Shown: positions 1 through 7,100 of the stretch, piece by piece
Layout: the number at the start of each line of letters is the position of its first letter
Numbering within the stretch: the first letter of the stretch is position 1
NCBI GenBank assembly: GCA_001771615.1
Contig: MEUF01000041.1
Span: 4,792-13,295, forward strand
From: a candidate division WOR-1 bacterium RIFOXYB2_FULL_48_7
Lineage (GTDB): Bacteria; Margulisbacteria; WOR-1; O2-12-FULL-45-9; XYB2-FULL-48-7
Length of the DNA stretch: 8,504 bases
Reading direction: 5' to 3'
Notes under the pieces: model-generated
What the model saw: only the letters and a program-made list of their open reading frames with translations
The model's database searches: none
Told to the model about the DNA's origin: nothing
Position numbers and translations under genes: made by a program

Positions 1-335
1 CCTATGTGCTTGTTACCCCCGAGGTTGAAGTCTCAACTAAATGGGCTTACGAAGCCTTTGATAAAATTTCCAATGACAAATTTCCAATGTCAAATGAAGG
101 TGTTAGAAATGATTTAGAAGCAGTGGTGGTTAATAAGCATCCTGTGATTAATAAAATAAAAAAGCTGTTGATAGAGTTGGGTTGCCGCTCTGCGCAAATG
201 TCGGGCAGCGGTCCGACAGTCTTTGGCGAAGTCAGGGATGAGGCAATAGGGGAAAAGGCAGTGGCAGAATTGACAAGAAATTACAGCCGGAGTTATTTGG
301 TAAAAACTGTTGACGAAGGGGTGGCCATAGTATGA
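1..335 (+). CDS. ispE: 4-diphosphocytidyl-2-C-methyl-D-erythritol kinase, C-terminal part (5' end outside window)
   Basis: IspE phosphorylates the 2-hydroxyl of CDP-methylerythritol with ATP, a cytoplasmic step of the MEP route to IPP and DMAPP. The frame is open from the first base, so the gene begins upstream. The first complete codon is at 3, and the GTG at 6 is internal, not a start. About 110 C-terminal residues are visible. They include the LVTP...VST stretch that leads into the C-terminal GHMP-kinase domain, an NDLE motif followed by a P-x-I-x-x-I-K-x-L-L helix, and the glycine-rich GHMP motif 3, MSGSGPTVFG (198-227). That combination is typical of IspE and unlike homoserine or mevalonate kinases. 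The catalytic Lys/Asp and ATP-binding motif 2 lie upstream, outside the window. The TGA stop at 333-335 overlaps the next ATG in an ATGA arrangement, which suggests translational coupling. I see no truncation. Confidence 0.93.
   Translation, partial: YVLVTPEVEVSTKWAYEAFDKISNDKFPMSNEGVRNDLEAVVVNKHPVINKIKKLLIELGCRSAQMSGSGPTVFGEVRDEAIGEKAVAELTRNYSRSYLVKTVDEGVAIV
315..321 (+). promoter_or_regulatory. Probable ribosome binding site for the first DUF2207 gene
   Basis: GAAGGGG lies 10 bases upstream of the ATG at 332, inside the last codons of ispE. It is a moderate purine-rich Shine-Dalgarno match with slightly long spacing. Together with the ATGA overlap it supports 332 as the start. Confidence 0.5.
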
Positions 336-2221
336 AAAAACTGTTAGCGGGATTTTGCGGAATAATACTTATCATGACTGCCGCCCAGGCCAGATCACTC
401 TATTGGGATAGCGTTTATGTTGATATTTATGTCAATGCCGATGCCTCCCTGACAGTCCAGGAATCGCTTGGTTATGTCTTTGACGGTGCGTGGAATGGCG
501 GTTACCGGACTTTGCCCTTGAAAAATGTTGACAGCATAACGGTTAACCACTTGGCGGATGAGGTAGAAATCTATGAGGCGGGGGATATAAACCAAAAATA
601 TCAATATGAAGTCAAAAAACAGGCTGACAACCTGGTTGTTAAATGGCGCTCACGCCTGCCCAATGACCCGCCTTATAAAAACGAGAAGAAAACCTTTGTC
701 CTAAAATACACAGTTACTGGCGCCATTGACTATCAAAAAGAATTTGATCGCTTGCATTGGAATGCGATTTTGCTGGATCGGGAAGGCCTAGTTAAGCGAG
801 GCACCGCTGTGATCCATCTGCCGGCGGCGGTCAATAAAGATCAATTAAATATTACATTATATAGTGATGCCCAGAAGGCTTATTGGCAACTGGCCAACCC
901 TCAAACAATAATCTTTACCGGGCAAAACCTTGCGCCGAATGATACTTTAGAGATTGTTATGGACCTCCCCAAAGGGCTTGTGGCAGAAAATACTTCGTTC
1001 AAACGTTGGCTGCGCACTCCCCTCTCTCCCTGGGGATTATGGATTTTGCCGTTGATCACCCTGATGGTTATGACTGGTTTGTGGTGGCGTTTCGGCCGCG
1101 ACGAAAAGGGAGAGGCTTGTGATGGGGAGCAAACAGTTCCACCCTCAAATTTGCCGCCGGCAGTTGCCGGCCTAATTATCGACGAAAAGGTCGACCTGAA
1201 AGAAATAATTTCCACTTTGGTTGACCTGGCCAGGCGCGGTTATCTGACGATTACAGAAAGTGACAAACACTTTACCTTTACCTTAAAAAACCAGCCGGTT
1301 AATTTGAATGATTTTGAATTACTGCTGATCAAGGCGCTTTTCAAAACGCCCAATGTCGGTGACCAGATCACAACAGAAGAGATGAAGAAAAAAGATTTCT
1401 ATTCGGAAATCGAGCCGCTCAAGGAAGCAATCTTTGATTTTGCTGTGGCCAAAAACCTGTTTGCTGGCGATCCCAGGCAGGAAATGCGCAAGTATGCTTT
1501 GGCCGCGCTGGCTATTTTTGCCCTCGGCGAATTTCTGATGTGGTTTGCCAACCATGATCTGGCCCTGAATGGCTTCTTTGCCTTTTTGTTATGCGCCTTA
1601 CCGCTTTACTATACTGCGGTTGAAGGTGCCACCGACAGCTGGCTGACAAAAATTATGGCTTGGCTTTCCGGGCTTGGTTTCGGGATCTTCTATCTGGGTT
1701 TAGGGTTGATTTGGAGCATAATGTTTGAATACAACACTATTCTGCCGCAGGCCTTTGGTGGGTTAATCCTTTCGGCTTTGTTGATTGAGTTCTTTATCCC
1801 GGCCATGCCGCGAAAAAGCCAGTCAGGAGCCAGTGAAAGGAACAGTTGGAAGGCATTTAAAAAATATCTAAATGATCCCCAAGCTGGACAAGGCAAATTA
1901 GATGATTATCTGCCTTACGCCTTGGCTTTTGGTGTTGCTGGCAACTTCATTAACAAGTTCAAAGAAGTTGGGGAAGGGGCTCCCTTTTGGTTTGTTTCTC
2001 CCCACATAAGTGGCTCGGTCAGTGGTCAGAGCGAAAGTTTTGGTGGTGGGGGATCCGGGGGTGCGGGAGCTGGCCGAAGCTTTAGTGCCACGGGTTTTGC
2101 GGCCAGTATGAATGGCATGGTCGGCGATGTCTCATCCAGCATGACAGCTCCGGCCGGGAGCGGTGATGGTGGAGGCGGAGGCGGTGGTGGTGGCGGCGGC
2201 GGCGGTGGCGGAGGTTGGTAA
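332..2221 (+). CDS. DUF2207-family membrane protein, paralog A, with poly-Gly/Trp C-terminus
   Basis: This is a 629-residue protein of the DUF2207 family, membrane proteins of unknown biochemical function. Residues 1-20 form a signal peptide (MKK, hydrophobic core, cleavage likely after AQA). The mature part begins RSLYWDSVYVDIYVN and is a beta-rich extracytoplasmic domain, with FDGAWNGGYR at 50-59 and KWRSRLP around 104-110. One membrane helix lies near 234-252 and is followed by WRFGRDEKG. A cytoplasmic segment follows, with PPAVAGLIIDE...VDLARRGY (about 275-304). Four hydrophobic helices lie near 388-405, 411-430, 439-464 and 471-492. Then comes a helix-rich WKAFKKYL...LPYALAFGVAGNF region. 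The tail is Gly/Ser-rich and ends in 16 glycines and a Trp. The gene overlaps ispE by 4 bases and is followed after 1 base by its paralog. Family membership rests on overall architecture and the characteristic tail. The molecular role is unknown. Confidence 0.88.
   Translation: MKKLLAGFCGIILIMTAAQARSLYWDSVYVDIYVNADASLTVQESLGYVFDGAWNGGYRTLPLKNVDSITVNHLADEVEIYEAGDINQKYQYEVKKQADNLVVKWRSRLPNDPPYKNEKKTFVLKYTVTGAIDYQKEFDRLHWNAILLDREGLVKRGTAVIHLPAAVNKDQLNITLYSDAQKAYWQLANPQTIIFTGQNLAPNDTLEIVMDLPKGLVAENTSFKRWLRTPLSPWGLWILPLITLMVMTGLWWRFGRDEKGEACDGEQTVPPSNLPPAVAGLIIDEKVDLKEIISTLVDLARRGYLTITESDKHFTFTLKNQPVNLNDFELLLIKALFKTPNVGDQITTEEMKKKDFYSEIEPLKEAIFDFAVAKNLFAGDPRQEMRKYALAALAIFALGEFLMWFANHDLALNGFFAFLLCALPLYYTAVEGATDSWLTKIMAWLSGLGFGIFYLGLGLIWSIMFEYNTILPQAFGGLILSALLIEFFIPAMPRKSQSGASERNSWKAFKKYLNDPQAGQGKLDDYLPYALAFGVAGNFINKFKEVGEGAPFWFVSPHISGSVSGQSESFGGGGSGGAGAGRSFSATGFAASMNGMVGDVSSSMTAPAGSGDGGGGGGGGGGGGGGGGW
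2168..2215 (+). repeat. Poly-glycine codon tract, 16 GGN codons
   Basis: Sixteen consecutive Gly codons (GGT, GGC and GGA, never GGG) are followed by TGG and TAA, giving a Gly16-Trp C-terminus. The mixed synonymous codons argue that the amino-acid run itself is maintained and that the tract is not a simple trinucleotide expansion. The last two codons also form the ribosome binding site of the next gene. Confidence 0.95.
2210..2215 (+). promoter_or_regulatory. Strong Shine-Dalgarno for paralog B, embedded in the poly-Gly codons
   Basis: GGAGGT sits 7 bases upstream of the ATG at 2223. It consists of the last two glycine codons (GGA GGT) of the preceding gene. Near-perfect sequence and ideal spacing decide 2223 as the start of paralog B. 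The alternative is an in-frame ATG at 2163, inside the upstream poly-Gly region, which would add an Ala/Val-rich 20-residue extension in front of a clean signal peptide. Confidence 0.8.
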
Positions 2222-2222
2222 G

Positions 2223-4124
2223 ATGATCAGAAAATATTGTTTTATTATTTTCCTTTGCCTGTTTGGCGTAATGGCCGGAGTTGCCGAGGCCAGATCTCTT
2301 TATTGGGACAAGATTGGGGTAGAAATATTTGTCGAGCGGGATGGCAGCTTTAAAGTTATTGAAGAGCTGCATTATATATTTGATGGGGCCTGGAACGGCG
2401 GGATCAGGAATATTAATACTGACAAGCTCAATGAAATCGAATTCCTGGAATTGTGGGAAGGGGATAAGCAATATCAGCGCGGCGACATAGAAAATGTAGG
2501 CGCTTATGAAACATATAACAGCGGCTCTGATTTTGTTATTAAATGGCGCTCCAGATTGCCTGGCGACCCGCCCTATGCCGCAACGCCAAAAACTTTCAAG
2601 CTGGTTTATGTCGTCAAGGGAGGGTTGAATTATTCCAGCGACTATGACGAGCTTTACTGGCAGGCGATATTTAGTGATCGTGACGGGGTGGTCAAACGAG
2701 GCGAGGTAACTGTCCATTTGCCGGAGCCGTTGGCCGATAATTCACTGGCATTTTTGTATTCACAGGCCGACAATGCCCATTGGTACAAAATTGACAACCA
2801 ATCTTTCCGCTTTACGGCTGATAATATTTCGGCCGGAGCACTATTCGAGGTCAAAGTCGATTTTCCCAAAGGGATTGTTGCCAAAGTTGGCCGGTCATTT
2901 GGCAAACAAAAGTTTTCCTTTTTATGGGCGTTTATGCTGCCCCTGCTGGTTTTTGCCGGGATGTGGCGGATTTATTTACGTTATGGCCGTGACCAAGATT
3001 ATCCAGAACCGGCGCAATTGCCGACTGCCCCGCCCGATGATTTGCCGCCGGCCATGGCCGGCCTGATTGTTGACGAACAGGTTGACAGTAAAGAGATAAC
3101 CGCCACCATTGTCGACCTGGCCCGTCGCGGTTATATTAACATCGTTGAATTTCCCGGGACATTTTTTGGCTGGGGGAAAAAATACGAATTTACTTTAATC
3201 AAGGAACCAAGCAACTTACTGGCGTTTGAAATGAAGGTCATTAAAGGGTTGTTTGGCCAGCCCAGGGTTGGCGACCAGACAGATACGACAGAAATGTCCG
3301 GCAAGTTCTATAAGCATGTCAGCGGAATCAATAAGGCCATAACTGACCGAGCGATGGAGTTAGGTTTTTTTGAGGCGGAGCCGCTGTCTGTGATTTTGAA
3401 ATATGTTTTTATCGGTTTACCGGTTACTATTCTTGGTTTTGTCCTGATGTTTTTTGCCGGTTGGGATTTTGCCCTGTTTATGATTGTCTGGTATGGGTTG
3501 TTTTCCGGTGTTCCGGCTTTCGTCATGATAAAATCAGCGCGAGAGGGGAACTGGTTGATGGCCTTGTTTATGTCTGTATTTGTCATTATTGGGACCTCGG
3601 TTGTCTTTGGCGGATTTCTCTTCCCAAGCCTGTTTGTTGGTTTGCCTTTCTTTTCTCTCTTTTGTTATAACATCTTTATTTCCGGGCTGGTAATTATGTG
3701 TTTTGCCCCAGCTATGCCGCGCAAAACATTGATCGGGACAAAAGAAAAAGTTTTATGGCAGGCCTTTAAGAAATATCTTAATGACAAAAAAGCCACGGGT
3801 GGCGATTTGGAGGCCCTTTTACCATATGCCATTGCCTTGGGAGTGACTGGCAATTTTCTGGAGCGTTTTGCCGGGCAAGGGATGGCTGCTGTCGGCTGGT
3901 ATAGTTCGACCGTTGGTGGCGGAGTCGGTTCTTTTGGACAGGCTTTTTCCGGCGGATCTTCGGGTGGAGCCGGAGCTGGTCGCTCGTTTGATGCGGCCGG
4001 GTTTAGTTCCAGCATGAATTCAATGGTGTCGTCTGTTTCCGGCAGCATGGGTTCCCCCTCTTCTGGCGGAGGAGGTGGCGGCGGTGGTGGAGGCGGCGGC
4101 GGTGGAGGCGGCGGCGGCTGGTAA
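2223..4124 (+). CDS. DUF2207-family membrane protein, paralog B, with poly-Gly/Trp C-terminus
   Basis: This 633-residue protein is a tandem paralog of the gene before it. Residues 1-23 form a signal peptide (MIRK, hydrophobic core, cleavage likely after AEA), and the mature protein starts RSLYWDKIGVEIFV. The shared landmarks occur in the same order: FDGAWNGGIR at 53-62, KWRSRLPGDPPY at about 107-118, a membrane helix near 231-248 followed by RYGRD, and PPAMAGLIVDE...VDLARRGY at about 275-304. About four hydrophobic helices lie between 391 and 495, followed by APAMPRK, WQAFKKYLNDKK and LPYAIALGVTGNF. The tail is Gly/Ser-rich with GGAGAGRSF and ends in 18 glycines and Trp. The gene starts 1 base after the upstream stop and has a strong Shine-Dalgarno. 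Paralogs A and B clearly arose by duplication but differ throughout, so the event is not very recent. They may act as a pair, but that is inference. The function is unknown. Confidence 0.88.
   Translation: MIRKYCFIIFLCLFGVMAGVAEARSLYWDKIGVEIFVERDGSFKVIEELHYIFDGAWNGGIRNINTDKLNEIEFLELWEGDKQYQRGDIENVGAYETYNSGSDFVIKWRSRLPGDPPYAATPKTFKLVYVVKGGLNYSSDYDELYWQAIFSDRDGVVKRGEVTVHLPEPLADNSLAFLYSQADNAHWYKIDNQSFRFTADNISAGALFEVKVDFPKGIVAKVGRSFGKQKFSFLWAFMLPLLVFAGMWRIYLRYGRDQDYPEPAQLPTAPPDDLPPAMAGLIVDEQVDSKEITATIVDLARRGYINIVEFPGTFFGWGKKYEFTLIKEPSNLLAFEMKVIKGLFGQPRVGDQTDTTEMSGKFYKHVSGINKAITDRAMELGFFEAEPLSVILKYVFIGLPVTILGFVLMFFAGWDFALFMIVWYGLFSGVPAFVMIKSAREGNWLMALFMSVFVIIGTSVVFGGFLFPSLFVGLPFFSLFCYNIFISGLVIMCFAPAMPRKTLIGTKEKVLWQAFKKYLNDKKATGGDLEALLPYAIALGVTGNFLERFAGQGMAAVGWYSSTVGGGVGSFGQAFSGGSSGGAGAGRSFDAAGFSSSMNSMVSSVSGSMGSPSSGGGGGGGGGGGGGGGGGGW
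4065..4118 (+). repeat. Poly-glycine codon tract, 18 GGN codons
   Basis: Eighteen consecutive Gly codons, again only GGC, GGT and GGA with no GGG, are followed by TGG and TAA. This is the equivalent of the tract in paralog A but two glycines longer, and its order of synonymous codons differs. Unlike the first tract it does not place a Shine-Dalgarno near the next start codon. Confidence 0.95.
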
Positions 4125-4132
4125 TTAGTTGA

Positions 4133-4176
4133 AATTCTTCCCATATTGGCGCGATAAACGGCTATATGGGAAAATT
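4133..4176 (+). promoter_or_regulatory. Inverted repeat spanning the start codon of the giant gene
   Basis: TTCCCATAT (4138-4146) is perfectly complementary to ATATGGGAA (4164-4172) across a 17-base loop. Allowing one bulged C at 4137, AATT (4133-4136) also pairs with AATT (4173-4176), giving 13 paired bases. The ATG at 4166 lies inside the 3' arm. No run of T follows the stem on either strand, so it is a poor intrinsic terminator. It could control initiation of the downstream gene, be a weak end signal for the DUF2207 genes, or be chance. Confidence 0.45.
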
Positions 4177-7100
4177 CACTCATATTCATCTGTTTAGACC
4201 TGGCAGAAGGGTTAATCTACATCAATTTCCCGCTTTTACTTTTGGCTGGCAGGCCAGATGGGGAATCCCTCCTTCTATCAACGCTTTAACTGCCGCAAGA
4301 GATTGGGCCAGGATGCAACGCTCACACCAATTTGGCCTTGAAGGCAATCCACATCTCACAGGCTCAGAAATAGCAGAAGCAAATATTGACCTCCGTGCCT
4401 TGTGTGCTGTTGATCAAGAAGTTGCCTTGCATGTCCTGGAAAGGTCAAATGGGCGTCATCGTCGTTTAGCCGGAGAATTTACCAAAGGTAAAGCCTCTTT
4501 TCGTAATGAAGTGTGCAGGGCCCTATTAACCACCGGTATAAATGATAGACAACAGGCGTATCGACTTTATTGTGTGGTTTCCATCTTGTCCGAAATAGCA
4601 AATTTCAAGCCGGATGACTTTGCTCGGATGGTACTGGACGGCAACTTGGCCGTCCCTTTGTTGGAAAGATTCAGTCAACCAGGTGTTATTGCCCAATATT
4701 TAGAATGGTTTCGGCAGGGGTTTGATGATTATTCGCCTGTTTTGAGGATTATTCTTGTCTCAGCCAGAGAGCGACAATTACACCGCCCGCTTTGGGAGGC
4801 GCTTTCTCCAGATGCACAGGAGTTTTATCTGGATTGTTTATCAGAGGCAGATGAAATTGCTAGGCTGGTGGATATTGCCAGGCGGGGAGCTGCTCTGCCA
4901 GGCTGGAAGGCTGAATGGGGGGACCTGCCATCCGACGCAGATATTGCTAATGCCAGAGCCTTCGCTACAGCAGCAAGAGTTGCCTATCCAGATTATGCTG
5001 TTCCAGGATTAGCTTATGACGCTCATGAAAAAGAAATTAACCTTGCCGCTTTATGGTTAATTGATCGGGAAATTGCCCTGGCTGTTTTTGCTTATGCCAG
5101 TGGAATTCACGATGATTTAATCACTGGCATGAGAAGCCTGGAATCACGCGGTTTATTGGCAGAGGTAACTGCCGGTCTGGTAAGTATGCCTGGTTGCGGA
5201 CCAGCCAGGGCCATTAGATCATATCTTTGGGCAGTTTTCGGTAGTTTTGAAAAGGCTGCCGATTTTTTAAATCGATACAATCTCGGTTTTGGGTTGTTGA
5301 AACAGTATACAACCTTGAGATCAGAGTTAAATCTGGTCGCTGGCGGTTTTCTCCGTTTTTTAGACAGGCACGGAAGACAGCAGGAATTATTCGCTCAATT
5401 AACGCTTGAGGAATTACGCCTGCTTAATGAATTGCTGCCGGATTCCTTGTCAATTGATCTCCCTGGTTCTCCTGCGGCGGCATCGCCGGAAATAGGCTGG
5501 CAGGCTGAATGGGGTGAAAGGCCCTCTCCTCAAGCAATGGCGGCAGCCAGCAGGTGGGCTCAAGAAACAAGAATGTCCGAAGATATTATGAGACCCAGAA
5601 CCTGTGAAAGCGCCAGACAAAATAAAATTAATTTGCGCGCACTATATCTGGTTGATCCTGATTTGTTAATTATCGTACTGCGCCAAGCTCATGGTTGTCA
5701 CTCACAGGTAACGATCGAATTAGGCGAGCACTTTTTCTTTGCTTGTTTGGCCAGCCCATTATTGCTAAGTGGTGGAATCAATGAATTAGCAAGATTTATG
5801 GCTACATTCGGTATTCTTGGACCGGAAAATGAACTCAAAGTCCTGAGAAAATACCAATTGTTGAGAGATTATATTATTGGAGCCTGCAGAGCTGATGGGT
5901 GCGACGCTGCTTATGTCTTAATGATCTTTATAACCATGGAAATAACTGCGGCGGAATGGAACACTCTTCCTGACGAAGCAAAGCAAGCGTTAAGACGGCT
6001 ATCCCCGGAAATGGGGGAACCTGAAGAACAAAGAACTTCTCCAGCTATTGACTGGAATCCTAATTGGGGAGAAGCGCCGACGCCTCAGGCTGTCGAAGCG
6101 GTGCGTAGATGGGCGGAACAGACAAGAAGGGAGGCTAGAGATGGTGGGGATAATTGGATGAACTCCCCGCAGTTAGCAGAGAAGGCAATTAGAGCTGGGG
6201 TTGATCTCTTTATTTTATTACTTGTCGACACTGAATTGGCAATTTGGCTTATTGGTAGTGCTGATGGAAATCATTATGAGGTTGGAGAAGGTTTGGGAAT
6301 ATGTTCAGCCGCTGAAGAAATTTCCACCGCACAACACGCAAGAATTATTTATTTATTAGGCACACTGTTCTTTAGAGAAGAGCCTGCGGCGAACAATACG
6401 GAGCAGATAAGAAGGAGTATTCTTTCTATTTATCATATGTTTGTTGCTCCCGTCAATCCAGTAGAAGTCGCGGGAAGACTTCTCTATGAAAGCGGCCTAA
6501 TACAGCAGTTGGTTGATGTATTTATTGCTTCTGGGATTGCAGAAGCTGCTGAGATGCTTGGTTGGATAATGATTTATCTTAATCAATCTAATCAAGCCTT
6601 GTCATTTTGGGCAACACTTAAAAATGAAGCTCGAGAGGCTCTAGTAAAAGCAGATGTGGTTTGGTGTCGAATTGTTAACCAGCAGTGGGAAGAATCTTTG
6701 CGAAAGACAACATCTCCTTCTGTTTGGCAGGTTGAATGGGGTGAAGCGCCTTCTTCCCAAACAATGGCCAGTGCCCGTGAATTTTATGCTGAATTCCAGC
6801 CACAATTATCAGAAGTCAACCCAACAGATGTTGCTAATGAGGCGGTCGGTCGTGGACTGGATTTTGGGGCACTATACTTAATTGATCCGGTTTTTGCGCT
6901 GGATATGCTGGCTTGCATTCAGGGGCGACATGATGAAGCTTTAAGGGGTTTAATGCGCCACTCGCCAGCATTTATGGCGTTGCTTATCCGAGGCTTGCTT
7001 GACCCTTCGCCAGAACTGTTGGCCTTGGGGGGCGAAATGCCGTTTTATGCCGCTGTGGCATTGACCATGTTAACAAAAATAAGGTTTTCCGGGACCTGGG

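Noticed and set aside
2163..2222. Upstream in-frame ATG for paralog B, adding 20 residues
   Set aside because: The extension is the Gly tract read in another frame (Ala/Val-rich). The ATG at 2223 has a strong Shine-Dalgarno and yields a proper signal peptide.
2082..2717. Minus-strand open frame of 211 codons
   Set aside because: It lies antisense to the end of paralog A and the start of paralog B, with His/Arg-rich low-complexity sequence from the Gly tract. It has no recognisable domain.
4133..4176. Intrinsic transcription terminator after the DUF2207 genes
   Set aside because: The hairpin is present but has a 17-base loop, an AT-rich stem and no T-run after either arm, so it does not meet the usual criteria.
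3665..4189. Minus-strand open frame rich in proline
   Set aside because: Its poly-Pro stretch is just the reverse complement of the GGN tract of paralog B. It has no independent coding signs and lies opposite a strongly supported gene.
4313..4315. Alternative start of the giant gene at the second in-frame ATG
   Set aside because: It would remove W28, W32 and the A-R-D-W-A helix start of the first repeat, which match the other units. The 4166 start keeps the unit whole.
4755..5012. Plus-strand frames such as 4755-5012 and 6654-6881
   Set aside because: They are out-of-frame shadows inside the continuous giant frame and have no repeat signature or ribosome binding site.
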